28,622 nt of DNA, taken from IMG/VR virus record IMGVR_UViG_3300020391_000016, positions 1 to 28,622 of that record, one strand, 5' to 3'. The notes under the pieces were generated by a model. The model worked only from the letters and a program-made list of their open reading frames with translations. It was not told where the DNA came from and made no database searches. Positions 1-8,549 of this stretch are shown in pieces (positions within the stretch are counted from its first letter, which is position 1; the number at the start of each line of letters is the position of its first letter). The stretch comes from a virus. A program made the translations under genes and the position numbers.

Positions 1-1211
1 ATACCTAATTTTGTTAAACCTTTATCAGCGACTTTAGATATACCTCTAAATAATTGTGGTATACCTGTTCTCTCACTAGCTAAAACTTTTGTCATACCAG
101 TAAGTGCAGGGTCAACCACATTAGATAGTATTACACCAGAGCCTGTGGATAAAGTTTTTACAGAAGGACCTACTAATTTAAGTGCACCTAAAAATGCTGT
201 GCCCTCTGTACCAAATTTTAATTTGTTTCTTAATACAGCAGCTGCATATTCTTGAGGATTTGTAATACCTTCTAAACTTTCAAGTTTAGTGTTAGCTAAA
301 GCTCTTTCTAAAAAATTACCACTCTCATCTCCAAATATTTCTCCAACAGATTTTTGTCCTGTGGCAGATACAGTTGTATCAGCTGCAAATGCAGGCAATA
401 CCCAATAACCACCATACTTTGCAAGATTAACTCCGTAGTTAGCTGCTTTGTTTGTGGCTGCAACAGCCGCAGCTTTTTGTGCAAGTTTTGTTTTAGCTAC
501 ATTACCAAATAATTTTTTTGCTATCTTCTGTGCAACAGCAAACCCTGTACCATATTGTGTTAGTAGTGAGGTAAATTTTGCAACACCACCTGCATCTTCA
601 CCATAGATATCGTCAAGAGACATTTCAGGTAGAGCTTTTTGCACATTGTCTAATGTTTCTGTATCAAGATATAGATCTGATAATGCAGATATTGTTTCTG
701 CTGTACCTCTTACTGCTGTGTATAGACCTTGACCCGGACCGATAACTGCCTGAGTAAGTTTAGACTCCATAACTTTCTGTCGTGCCTTATCACCAGCCTC
801 GTCTTTTCTGTATAAAGCATCGTATGAACCCTTACCTAAAAAATTAAAATCTGCAAATCTACCAAGATCTTTTTTGTCTGCTATGTCTGTAAAATTTTTA
901 CTGTCTTTAAAATATTCTGAGTAACCTTCTTTCTTATATTCATCTAAAAATTGTATTACAGGTGTAGGATCGTTTCTAAATATATTTAAATATCTATCTA
1001 CATCAGCTTGCACTTCACCTGGTAATTCTAATACAAAATCACTGTAAGCATCATCTAATACTGCAGAAGGTTTGTTAGCGTCCTCTCTTGCTTCGATACC
1101 TGGTCCGTATATTCCTACTGCTAGTTTCTCTAAAAATGTTCTATCTAATGGATCTTTGTCCAAAGCTCCTTGTAAGAAAGGTCGTATCTGTGGTTTTTTA
1201 CTCTCGTCCAT
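1..1211 (-). CDS. Large virion-associated protein, N-terminal part (runs off left edge)
   Basis: An open frame of 403 codons runs from an ATG at 1211 off the left edge with no stop, so the gene is longer than what is seen. The start has a strong Shine-Dalgarno (AGGAGG) just upstream and the protein begins MDESKKPQIR. The N-terminal 150 residues are charged and the rest is Ala/Lys/Gly/Thr-rich, with a mildly hydrophobic stretch around residues 265-275 (YWVLPAFAA). No enzymatic motif was recognised. It is the last gene of a chain of virion genes after the nozzle, where podoviruses usually place internal or ejected virion proteins. That role is inferred from position and size only. It could instead be the start of a lytic transglycosylase or another large particle-associated protein whose signature lies off the edge. 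Confidence 0.6.
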   Translation of the reverse strand, partial: MDESKKPQIRPFLQGALDKDPLDRTFLEKLAVGIYGPGIEAREDANKPSAVLDDAYSDFVLELPGEVQADVDRYLNIFRNDPTPVIQFLDEYKKEGYSEYFKDSKNFTDIADKKDLGRFADFNFLGKGSYDALYRKDEAGDKARQKVMESKLTQAVIGPGQGLYTAVRGTAETISALSDLYLDTETLDNVQKALPEMSLDDIYGEDAGGVAKFTSLLTQYGTGFAVAQKIAKKLFGNVAKTKLAQKAAAVAATNKAANYGVNLAKYGGYWVLPAFAADTTVSATGQKSVGEIFGDESGNFLERALANTKLESLEGITNPQEYAAAVLRNKLKFGTEGTAFLGALKLVGPSVKTLSTGSGVILSNVVDPALTGMTKVLASERTGIPQLFRGISKVADKGLTKLG

Positions 1212-1219
1212 TGGCCTCC

Positions 1220-2278
1220 TTATACGGTAGACACATCAATGTTCATTGAGACACCATACTTCTGGTTAAATGATGATACGTCTTCTTGATTTTTAATACT
1301 TGCAAAGTCTGCAAAAGCTTCTTTATTATATGCAATTAATTTTACAACATCGTCTGGTATTTCTTGTGGTAATCTAGCTCTTAACATAGCATATGCGTCG
1401 TTGCCTTGACCTTGTGTTTCCATAGCCATATCTTTTCTTTCAACAGCCATAGGGTTTGCCATTGGTTGTTCACCCATTTCAGGTGTACCCATAGCTCTGT
1501 TGACTCTACCACCCTCTGCAAAATTTACATTTAAAAATTGATTTGTTAAAAATTCTACTTGTGCTTCATATTTATCACCTTTAAGTGGTAGATCACCTTC
1601 GCTTATACGTTCTTTGTTTTGTCTTTCAATTTCTAACACAGCTAATTGTCTAGCTTTACTAGGACTTAAATCTCCTAAAATTGTCCTTAAGTCAAAATAT
1701 TGTTGTTTAACACCAGCTGGCATTTTATCTACAGAACCATACTCTGTTAATAATTCTCTTGAATCTTCTCCAGCTTTTAATTTTAATTGTGTTGCGGTTT
1801 GAACTAATGCTCTTTGTTCATCTATATCTAATTTTTTAACGGCCATCTGACCTTTTATAAATTTATCTAAACCTTTGCCTTGTAATTCTTTTTCTCTAAG
1901 GTCTACTTTTTTAAGACCTGTTAGACCACTTATAGCTTGTTGAGTTGTCATTGGGTCTTGAAAGAAATCTACAACACCTTTTAATCCACCTCTTTCTATG
2001 TTTGGTAATACGTTTGTTGCAAGATTACCAAGAGTTTGTAATTTAACAATATCTCTTAAATCTTGTAAACCTTGCATAGATTTATCATAGCCAGCTGTTT
2101 GTAATCCGATTAAATCTCTTAAATCCATACCTTTAAGTTCATCTACAGTTTTGTTAGTTCCAAACGCACCATTAGAATAATTTACTCTTTCATCTAAACC
2201 TGATGTAATACCTGTGCCTTGCGAGGCAGCTTTGCCTCCCATCTTAAACATAGGTCTTTGCATAACTTTATAATTCAT
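1220..2278 (-). CDS. Putative internal virion protein with GG-module
   Basis: A 352-residue protein of unknown function. It has a Met/Gly-rich start (MFKMGGKAA near residues 10-18), then a long, probably helical, Lys/Glu/Leu/Gln-rich region (about 45-250). A short element FAEGGRVNRAMGTPE follows at 253-267, with a Met-rich linker and a small acidic C-terminal domain. The GG element recurs in the protein of 3237-4547. The gene starts two bases after the stop of the gene at 2281-3237, so the two are probably translationally coupled. Its place among post-nozzle genes suggests a virion or ejected protein. That is inference from context; no catalytic motif was found. Confidence 0.6.
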   Translation of the reverse strand: MNYKVMQRPMFKMGGKAASQGTGITSGLDERVNYSNGAFGTNKTVDELKGMDLRDLIGLQTAGYDKSMQGLQDLRDIVKLQTLGNLATNVLPNIERGGLKGVVDFFQDPMTTQQAISGLTGLKKVDLREKELQGKGLDKFIKGQMAVKKLDIDEQRALVQTATQLKLKAGEDSRELLTEYGSVDKMPAGVKQQYFDLRTILGDLSPSKARQLAVLEIERQNKERISEGDLPLKGDKYEAQVEFLTNQFLNVNFAEGGRVNRAMGTPEMGEQPMANPMAVERKDMAMETQGQGNDAYAMLRARLPQEIPDDVVKLIAYNKEAFADFASIKNQEDVSSFNQKYGVSMNIDVSTV

Positions 2279-2280
2279 AT

Positions 2281-3237
2281 CTATCCAAATAGTTTACCTA
2301 AACTAAATGCTCCTATTCCTGCTTGTAGTGCTCCTGCTAGTGGACTTTGTTGAGGTGCTGCCGGTCCAGTCATAGTTTGCACTGATCCAAGTCCTCCACC
2401 TACTCCTGTTAATCCCTGACCAAATCTTGCAAGTCTTTCAATCGGTTCAAATGCTGCCATTCTATTTGCACCTTGTTGTGCGTCCTGCACAGCTTGTCTG
2501 TAAGCTAGATCACCTTGTCCTAAACCTTGTGCCATACCTATTGCACCAGCTGCTAGTTGTGGTTGTGTTGTTGCAAAACCAAGTTGTTGATTAGCAAGTC
2601 CTGATTGTAATCCTGCTAATTGTCCTTGTTGTGCAAATGCTTGTGCAGCTAGTTGGTTAGCCTGTGTGAATCCTGCTTGATTTAATTGTGCTTGTAATAA
2701 CGCTCTGTCCATATCAGATTTTCTATCATACTCTGCAAGTTGAACACCTGTTCTACCAGCACCTAACGCACCTAATTTAGCAGCAGTATCACTAATACCT
2801 TGTCTTCTAGCCTGTGCTTGTTCATCAAACTGTGCGAGTGTAGCATCTCTAACTGCTGCTTGATACGGTGATTCAAAAGCTTGAAATGCAGTGGGACCTG
2901 TTCTAGTAGCTGCTGCCTGAATCATTGGTGATACACCACCTAAAGTTGTTTGTGCATCTGTTAAAAATGGTTGAAATCCTGCAACACCTGTACCTTGAAC
3001 ACCCGATACTGCTCCTGTTGTAGGATCAAATTGTAATGTGCCAAGACCAGCCTGTGTTGCTGCTTGTTGTTGTGCTTGTTGTTGTAATGCTCCAAGTCCA
3101 ACCACTGATGGCGCAAACTTAGATGTATCTAGTGCTTGACCAGCTTGTGCAGTAGCACCTTCTAAAAATCTTTCTATGCCAGGTCTTAAATATTCTGGCG
3201 CTTGTGTTATGGTTGTTTGTGTAACTTGTTCAGCCAT
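2281..3237 (-). CDS. Ala/Gln-rich putative ejection (internal virion) protein
   Basis: A 318-residue protein dominated by Ala, Gln, Gly and Leu. After a short N-terminal segment (PEYLRPGIERFLEGA) comes a long predicted amphipathic helical region, about residues 40-260, rich in AQAQ-type runs. A central segment around 120-175 is more polar (FESPYQAAVRDATLAQFDEQ), and the Gly/Ala-rich tail ends FSLGKLFG. This composition resembles the DNA-ejection or internal core proteins of short-tailed phages, but no family signature confirms it. Its ATG overlaps the TAA of the upstream gene in a TAATG junction at 3237, which indicates translational coupling. It is clearly coding on the basis of sustained bias and context; the role is inferred. 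Confidence 0.65.
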   Translation of the reverse strand: MAEQVTQTTITQAPEYLRPGIERFLEGATAQAGQALDTSKFAPSVVGLGALQQQAQQQAATQAGLGTLQFDPTTGAVSGVQGTGVAGFQPFLTDAQTTLGGVSPMIQAAATRTGPTAFQAFESPYQAAVRDATLAQFDEQAQARRQGISDTAAKLGALGAGRTGVQLAEYDRKSDMDRALLQAQLNQAGFTQANQLAAQAFAQQGQLAGLQSGLANQQLGFATTQPQLAAGAIGMAQGLGQGDLAYRQAVQDAQQGANRMAAFEPIERLARFGQGLTGVGGGLGSVQTMTGPAAPQQSPLAGALQAGIGAFSLGKLFG

Positions 3238-4547
3238 TATGCAGTCATTCCTTTCGCTTCAGGTTTTGCTTCTAGTTGTTTCATTGCTTGATACATTTTT
3301 TTAGCACCTTGGTTAACACTACCACCACCCGCTGCTCTCACAGCATCGGCAGTAAATACAAATTCGTTTTTGCTTAATCTAGCAGGCACGTCATCGGCTT
3401 TTTCTTTTGCACCGTATGGCATGAAGCCTCCTGTATACCTCATATCCGCCTCGATTGGAAGCCCTCCTAGACCACTTTCTTCAGCCGTAGGCTTTGTTCC
3501 AAGAGCCAAGTTTGCTCGGCCACCTTCTTTTGCCATCATAATACCTTCTCTGTCTTTAGATGCTAATCCTCTAAAATAATCTTCTAACATATCCATGTAT
3601 TCTTGGGTTCCTCTTTTTTCTATCATTTCAGGAAAGACTCTTTCAAATTCTTCCATGTAATCTTTTAAATCAAACTCAGCCATTTTCATATCACCTAATG
3701 GTTTAATTGGTTTTGGTCCAAAAGGATTTATTGGTTTTGTTGGATCTTCTGGTAATACTGGTTTGTCATCATCACTACCTTTTGCATAATTAGTTCTCAT
3801 TATGCCACCATCTGCTGAATTTAATCTAAATCGTTCTGGTACGTCAAATATTCCTTGTGGTAATGATGAAAATAATTGATAACCTCTGTCATAATCATCA
3901 GAGTTTCCTGTAGCTTGTGCTAATGCCGTCCCTGCTTCTTCTGGTGTTTTTGAATTTTGTATTAATGATAATACTCCAACACCTAAACCAGCTACTTTAG
4001 CTGGACTAAATGTGCCTTTGTCTCCTTCTAATAATAAACTACCTAATTTACTCTGATCTCTAAAATCTCTAAATTGGTCTACAATTCCTTTGTCTCCACC
4101 AAATTGAAACATTTTACCACCTGATCCTAATATACCCTCTGTTGCTTCTGACATACCAGGAAAATCACCTAAAGGAACTGATTTTTTACCAACTAAAACC
4201 TCACCGATACTTTTACCGCCTGTAAAAGGTGCGTTTATAGCACCAAGTCTTTGACCTACGGTTTGACCAGTGCTAGTTTCTATTTTTCCAATAGTGGGTG
4301 CAAGAGTCAACGCTAGATCTATAGGACTAATTCTACCCGTCTGTTTTGCTGTACCTAATAGGTATGCTGCCTCTCTATATCCTGCTGGCAAGAAAGGTGC
4401 AGCGACTCTCATAATACCTGCTACCTCTTTTGGTACTATTTTCTTAGCTACCTTTGTAAAAGGTTTGGTGACTTTACCTACAGCTTTTTTAACAAAACTG
4501 CCGAGTCCGTATAGTTGTCTGGGTTGTTGCATTCTAGATATGGCCAT
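3237..4547 (-). CDS. Virion-associated protein with GG-modules and NEFVFTADAV tail
   Basis: A 436-residue protein of unknown function. The N-terminus is basic (VKKAVGKVTKPFTKVAKKIV, about residues 19-38), followed by a hydrophobic helical stretch. The middle is Gly/Asp-rich. Two GG elements, SADGGIMRTNYAKG (244-257) and MAKEGGRANLALGTK (338-352), resemble the element in the gene at 1220-2278. A conserved-looking C-terminal segment at 385-409 contains DDVPARLSKNEFVFTADAV. From memory, similar 'D-x-PA-x-L-x-x-x-E-F-V' tails occur in unrelated marine phage structural proteins. The gene lies in a run of TAATG-coupled virion genes, and its role in the particle is inferred from that position. Confidence 0.6.
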   Translation of the reverse strand: MAISRMQQPRQLYGLGSFVKKAVGKVTKPFTKVAKKIVPKEVAGIMRVAAPFLPAGYREAAYLLGTAKQTGRISPIDLALTLAPTIGKIETSTGQTVGQRLGAINAPFTGGKSIGEVLVGKKSVPLGDFPGMSEATEGILGSGGKMFQFGGDKGIVDQFRDFRDQSKLGSLLLEGDKGTFSPAKVAGLGVGVLSLIQNSKTPEEAGTALAQATGNSDDYDRGYQLFSSLPQGIFDVPERFRLNSADGGIMRTNYAKGSDDDKPVLPEDPTKPINPFGPKPIKPLGDMKMAEFDLKDYMEEFERVFPEMIEKRGTQEYMDMLEDYFRGLASKDREGIMMAKEGGRANLALGTKPTAEESGLGGLPIEADMRYTGGFMPYGAKEKADDVPARLSKNEFVFTADAVRAAGGGSVNQGAKKMYQAMKQLEAKPEAKGMTA

Positions 4548-4556
4548 CGTACTATC

Positions 4557-4727
4557 TTATTTTGTTTTGCTTAAAAAATCAAGGCTAGGCATCACCACAG
4601 TAACATCTCTTCTAATATCATCAGGAGATATACCTTTTGCTTTCCACTCAGAATCGTCCTTATATTCCTCGCCTGTTTTCTTATTACTTATCTTTTCTAT
4701 TATTTTTTGTGGTTTTAGTTCTAACAT
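4557..4727 (-). CDS. Small hypothetical protein, 56 aa
   Basis: A short frame of 56 codons beginning MLELKPQKIIEKISNKK and ending in TAA at 4557. It exactly fills the gap between its neighbours: its ATG overlaps the upstream gene's TAA in a TAATG junction at 4727, the same coupling used by the adjacent genes. The protein is charged, with a basic N-terminal half and an acidic middle (EEYKDDSEWKAK). No function was recognised. The precise junction and lack of any other frame here argue that it is real. Confidence 0.6.
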   Translation of the reverse strand: MLELKPQKIIEKISNKKTGEEYKDDSEWKAKGISPDDIRRDVTVVMPSLDFLSKTK

Positions 4728-5068
4728 TATGTTGTTACCTCTCTTGGCTGTATTTCTAATATAGAGGCTATAACGTGCAGCTCGTTCGCGTCAGCAGCCT
4801 GTACTTTTAATGCTTCACCCTCCTCCATTACAAGAGGTTGAGTTAAAAGTTCTGTTGTTGCTTTAGATGCTATAGTTTTATCTTTAAATAAATTAAATAT
4901 AGCATCACTAGCATTTACTAAAGTTATGGTTATCGTGCTCCCTGATCCGGCGTCCTCGGATACTAACAATGATTTAACTACAGCTGTTTTTGCTGTTGGC
5001 ACGGTATATAATGTGGTTAGATCTGTTGTAGTTAAATCTACTTTTTTATTTATAAAACTATTAGCCAT
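4727..5068 (-). CDS. Small beta-rich virion protein
   Basis: A 113-residue protein beginning MANSFINKKVDLTTTDLTTL. The Thr/Val/Ile-rich pattern suggests a single beta-sandwich domain, with alternating strands such as KTAVVKSLLV and STITITLVNA and an acidic turn (PLVMEEGEALKVQA). Small proteins of this kind occur in marine phage virion clusters and may decorate the head or tail. No specific role can be assigned. Both ends are TAATG junctions with the neighbouring small genes (5068 and 4727), so it belongs to a co-translated set. Confidence 0.6.
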   Translation of the reverse strand: MANSFINKKVDLTTTDLTTLYTVPTAKTAVVKSLLVSEDAGSGSTITITLVNASDAIFNLFKDKTIASKATTELLTQPLVMEEGEALKVQAADANELHVIASILEIQPREVTT

Positions 5069-5232
5069 TAATTTAAAAAGAAGTTTTGAGCTTCTACCTC
5101 GTCTTTTAATTCTTGTTGATATGTAGTATTTAATTTTTCTACTATGCCATCTAAGTCTCTAGCTTGAGCTTCTGCTACGGTATAATCATACTCTAGTGCC
5201 GGTCTGGTTATAATCTGTACTATTTTTGCCAT
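5068..5232 (-). CDS. Small hypothetical protein, 54 aa
   Basis: A short frame of 54 codons beginning MAKIVQIITRPALEYDYTVA and ending FFLN-stop at 5068. It fills the space between 4727-5068 and 5232-6347 exactly, with a TAATG junction at each end. The sequence is acidic and probably helical in its second half. No function was recognised. Its reality rests on the two coupled junctions and the absence of any other explanation for the interval. Confidence 0.6.
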   Translation of the reverse strand: MAKIVQIITRPALEYDYTVAEAQARDLDGIVEKLNTTYQQELKDEVEAQNFFLN

Positions 5233-6347
5233 TAGAAACTACCCATATCTTTAGCTGTACCACTACCACCCATAAAGTCTTTATCTTGTCCAAAACTAGA
5301 TTGATAACCACCTCTTCCAGCAGCTCTATTTTCTTGAGCCATACGTCTTGTAGCATTTACTCTAGCTTGTTCTTCTTTTCTTTTTAATTCTTCCAACTGT
5401 TTTCTTCTTTCAATTAATTTCTTAGATAATTCTAGACCTTTAACTTTTTTCTTTTGTTCTGTTTTTAATATAGTTGCAAGTCTCTTATCTATTGCTGTTG
5501 TCAAACCTTGATTGCCAAACATAGACACTGGATTGTACCCTTTCATAATACCACTTTGAATACGACCTATACTATCTAATCCAGTTTCGTTTTCATAAAA
5601 ATCTTTTAATAATTTTTGTTCTGGAGTTAATTGCATTTTACCTAGTGCACTACCAATAAAACTACCCACAGGTCCACCAATTACACTACCTATTCCTCTG
5701 AGCATTAAATCCTTACCAGAGCCAAACATGTTTACTCCCTTGTCTTTTACATTTGTTAACAAATTTGCTAAATCAAAACGTGGTTTAGATGTCTGTGAAA
5801 ATTCATCTATCATTGCTGCTGTGTTAAGTCCTGCATCATCCAAAGCTAATGAACCTATTCTATTTAATTCTTTTCTATTTTTTCTGTCCTCTATTATAGC
5901 TTCTATATCATCTAATTCAGGTGCATAAGCTGGACTAATAATAGCGTCACCAATTGTTTTTGCAAAACTTTTACCATAATCTGTTAATTTATCTCCTAGT
6001 CCTAAAGTTGCTCCATATGTTCTGCCTAACAAACTATCAATTGGATTTTCTGCAGCAATTGATTTACCTATGTCTGCAAACGTAGGTGCATTTGGAACTA
6101 CATCATAATCTAAAATTCCTGTATCTGGTTCAAAACCTTCAAACGCTCTTCCTATTCCTTGAATAGTATCATAAGGCAAACTCATAGTTGCAGCTAAAGC
6201 AGGAGCATAAGGATTAAAAGGTTGGTTTTTAACAAGATCTCTAGTTGCATCAATATTATAACTCATTTGATTAGGAGTATTAGTCTTTATATTTTCAAAA
6301 TTTCCTATAGGAAATGCTTTTGATGCTATTGTATCTAATATACTCAT
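5232..6347 (-). CDS. Putative virion protein, 371 aa
   Basis: A protein of unknown function. The N-terminal half is Pro/Asp/Ala-rich with turn-forming segments. The middle (about 195-245) has Gly-rich hydrophobic runs (MLRGIGSVIGGPVGSFIGSA) that could be membrane-active or buried. The C-terminal part (about 290-345) is strongly basic and helical, with KKKVKGLELSKKLIERRKQL-type sequence likely to form a coiled coil. A Gly/Ser tail follows. A Gly-rich hydrophobic segment joined to a charged coiled coil fits a particle-internal or ejected protein, but this is inference. TAATG junctions couple it to both neighbours. Confidence 0.6.
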   Translation of the reverse strand: MSILDTIASKAFPIGNFENIKTNTPNQMSYNIDATRDLVKNQPFNPYAPALAATMSLPYDTIQGIGRAFEGFEPDTGILDYDVVPNAPTFADIGKSIAAENPIDSLLGRTYGATLGLGDKLTDYGKSFAKTIGDAIISPAYAPELDDIEAIIEDRKNRKELNRIGSLALDDAGLNTAAMIDEFSQTSKPRFDLANLLTNVKDKGVNMFGSGKDLMLRGIGSVIGGPVGSFIGSALGKMQLTPEQKLLKDFYENETGLDSIGRIQSGIMKGYNPVSMFGNQGLTTAIDKRLATILKTEQKKKVKGLELSKKLIERRKQLEELKRKEEQARVNATRRMAQENRAAGRGGYQSSFGQDKDFMGGSGTAKDMGSF

Positions 6348-8533
6348 TATCGTCTACCGTCCGGTTGTATATCTAACCTAAAAGTTCCTAGTTTCCAACT
6401 CTGATCAACTGCTGTATTTTCTATTTTTAATGAAATTGCTCTAGCTCTTGCTCGTGTATCAACTTTAGTCGTAGATGAAGTAATATCAAATGGTCCAAGA
6501 GGTGAACTTGCTTGTGTGCTGTTTGGATAATTTTTTAATTGTAACGTAACCCTAGTTGTTCCTGTTTGTGATATAAAGTCTGGTATAAATCTTCTTATCT
6601 TCATCAAGAATTCTCCGTCCCCTCTAAGATCTGCTATGCCGGTTGATTGACCACCTAGCCCTCTTCTTTGACTTATATCAAAATCTCCAGAAGATATGTT
6701 TGATAACACTGCTGTTATAGTTCCATTTTTATTTTGATCTGTTCCTGTTTCATGTTCATAATATGCAGTTCTACCTTCTGTGTTACCTACAACGTCAAAA
6801 GATGAATCATTACCTGCAGTGTATTCTAATGCATGTGGTGTTCCAAAAACTGCAGAGTCTCTCCACATGGTTCTGGATAATGTTCCTACTGTCCATACTG
6901 GTCTAGCTCTTGATGAGTCAAAATAATTATAAGCAACCATTTTATTAACTACATCTGATGTAGAAGAAGGATAAAACCACATTATTTCTCCAAACAAATT
7001 ATTTAAACCAGCAGACACCATTTGATTACCTGATGCTAGGTTTATGTCATCGTAAACGTGATCTTCTACTAAACAGGGTAGTGATTCTAGTTTACCACCA
7101 TATCTAAAAAATCCATTCTCAGACATCCAATATGCAGCACCATCAACCTCTACACATGCATTCTGTCCAACAAGACCGCAGTTAGTTCCTACTTGTGAAA
7201 AAGCAAAAGTAAATGGTTGACCAACAAAACGTTGTGTAAACAAAGAAGTGTCAGTCCAAATATAAATTGCATCACGACCTCTTATCGCTCCTCTGATCTG
7301 TGATCCGTCGGCCAGTCTCTGTGTACCAGCGGTATTGGTTGCTGTGGGTGTATATGTGTTTATATCCTCTTGGTCAGAGAATCTTATAAACATATCATCT
7401 TGTGTAGCTGTATTTCCAATAGTTGTTTCTGTTCCAAAGAATACTAAGTGACGATCTGGTGTTGATACAACCATGTGTCTAGATGCAGTTGGTGCACCAG
7501 ATATAATAGATGCTCTAGTTTCTGTAGCATTACCTAAACTAGAATCCCAAGAAAAAACAGGACCATCATGAATTAAACAAATGGCTTTGTCACCAAAATT
7601 ATCTAATGACCACATACCTGGGTCTAAAGCTAAACCTTCTTGTGTTTGTTCATTCCACGCACTATAATCTGTACCATTTGTAACAGTAGCCCCATCGCTG
7701 TGAGACGCAGCAGAGGTTCCTCTAGCACCTCGTGTTACACCTGTTAAGGTGTTGCCACTTATACCTGTGTACTGTATCATTTCTGTTCCAATTAAAACGA
7801 AGCTAGTTCCTGTAGATGGAAACTGCACAGCGCTTGTTAAAACTATGGTCGTTGTGCTTGCATCTATAGCTCCATTTAAAGTAGTTGTGACAGCTCCTGT
7901 ATCCTCACCTCCATAAGAACCTAAACCCCAACCATAACCTTTTTCTTGAACAGGTGTGCCTACTGGATAGTAATGTTGCACTCTAATACCACCTGATGTT
8001 GTTGCACCAGATCCTGTTTCATTAGACGACATTGTAATTGTTAAAGTTGTTCCTGTCGGAACAGAGGTTACCATAAATTTTTTATCGTTAAAATCAGAAG
8101 CTCCAAAATTAGAATCTGTTATAGTTGTAAAGTTGTCTAATAAAATTATATCATTAGGGGATATACCATGAGCCGTTGAAAAAGTTAACGTTACTGTTGG
8201 TGATCCGTTGGTCGTGCTAAACGCACTGGTAAGCGTTGTCGTTGTTTTAATAGGGTGTATGTCATAAAATACGTTACCAGAAAAAGCGTACAGTATTCTG
8301 TTAGTGCCAATAATCGCATATCTTCTACCTGCCGTATTTACAAAATGATGTAAACCTCTACCGGCACCTGTCAATTCATTAGAATTAAGCGCCCCTAGCT
8401 GATTCCAGCCACCTATTTTTTCAGGTATACCATATCTAAATCTAACATTATCACAATCGGTCCATTGTCCCTCTGCTCCAGTTTCTGTGATTTGTTTATT
8501 AATTCCAGGTTGAAACCCTATTTTTTGTAGCAT
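6347..8533 (-). CDS. Putative tail nozzle / DNA-stabilisation protein (P22 gp10 / T7 gp12-like)
   Basis: A 728-residue protein beginning MLQKIGFQPGINKQITETGA, with an early segment VRFRYGIPEKIGGWNQL. Residues about 380-500 carry a blade-like pattern: IRFSDQEDINTYTP, then a short charged segment, DAIYIWTDTSLFTQRFVG, a Cys/Gly stretch and YWMSENGFFRYGG. This resembles the beta-propeller packaged-DNA stabilisation proteins of P22-like phages (gp10) and the T7 gp12 nozzle. Two small beta modules appear inserted at about 106-182 (TNGSPTVTL...AHGISPND) and 216-290 (ending TLTGVTRGARGTSAASHSDG). The nozzle closes the tail and contacts fibres, which suits a gene lying between the fibre and internal-protein genes. 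The fold call rests on remembered patterns, so confidence is moderate. Confidence 0.55.
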   Translation of the reverse strand: MLQKIGFQPGINKQITETGAEGQWTDCDNVRFRYGIPEKIGGWNQLGALNSNELTGAGRGLHHFVNTAGRRYAIIGTNRILYAFSGNVFYDIHPIKTTTTLTSAFSTTNGSPTVTLTFSTAHGISPNDIILLDNFTTITDSNFGASDFNDKKFMVTSVPTGTTLTITMSSNETGSGATTSGGIRVQHYYPVGTPVQEKGYGWGLGSYGGEDTGAVTTTLNGAIDASTTTIVLTSAVQFPSTGTSFVLIGTEMIQYTGISGNTLTGVTRGARGTSAASHSDGATVTNGTDYSAWNEQTQEGLALDPGMWSLDNFGDKAICLIHDGPVFSWDSSLGNATETRASIISGAPTASRHMVVSTPDRHLVFFGTETTIGNTATQDDMFIRFSDQEDINTYTPTATNTAGTQRLADGSQIRGAIRGRDAIYIWTDTSLFTQRFVGQPFTFAFSQVGTNCGLVGQNACVEVDGAAYWMSENGFFRYGGKLESLPCLVEDHVYDDINLASGNQMVSAGLNNLFGEIMWFYPSSTSDVVNKMVAYNYFDSSRARPVWTVGTLSRTMWRDSAVFGTPHALEYTAGNDSSFDVVGNTEGRTAYYEHETGTDQNKNGTITAVLSNISSGDFDISQRRGLGGQSTGIADLRGDGEFLMKIRRFIPDFISQTGTTRVTLQLKNYPNSTQASSPLGPFDITSSTTKVDTRARARAISLKIENTAVDQSWKLGTFRLDIQPDGRR

Positions 8534-8549
8534 AATAACCCATTATATA

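Noticed and set aside
4270-4764. 164-codon plus-strand open frame
   Set aside because: It lies across three well-supported minus-strand genes, one of them joined by TAATG coupling, and its hydrophobic sequence is typical of antisense translation.
8534-8549. Possible promoter before the nozzle gene (TATAGTATATAATG)
   Set aside because: No matching -35 sequence was found, and A+T-rich TATA-like strings are common here.
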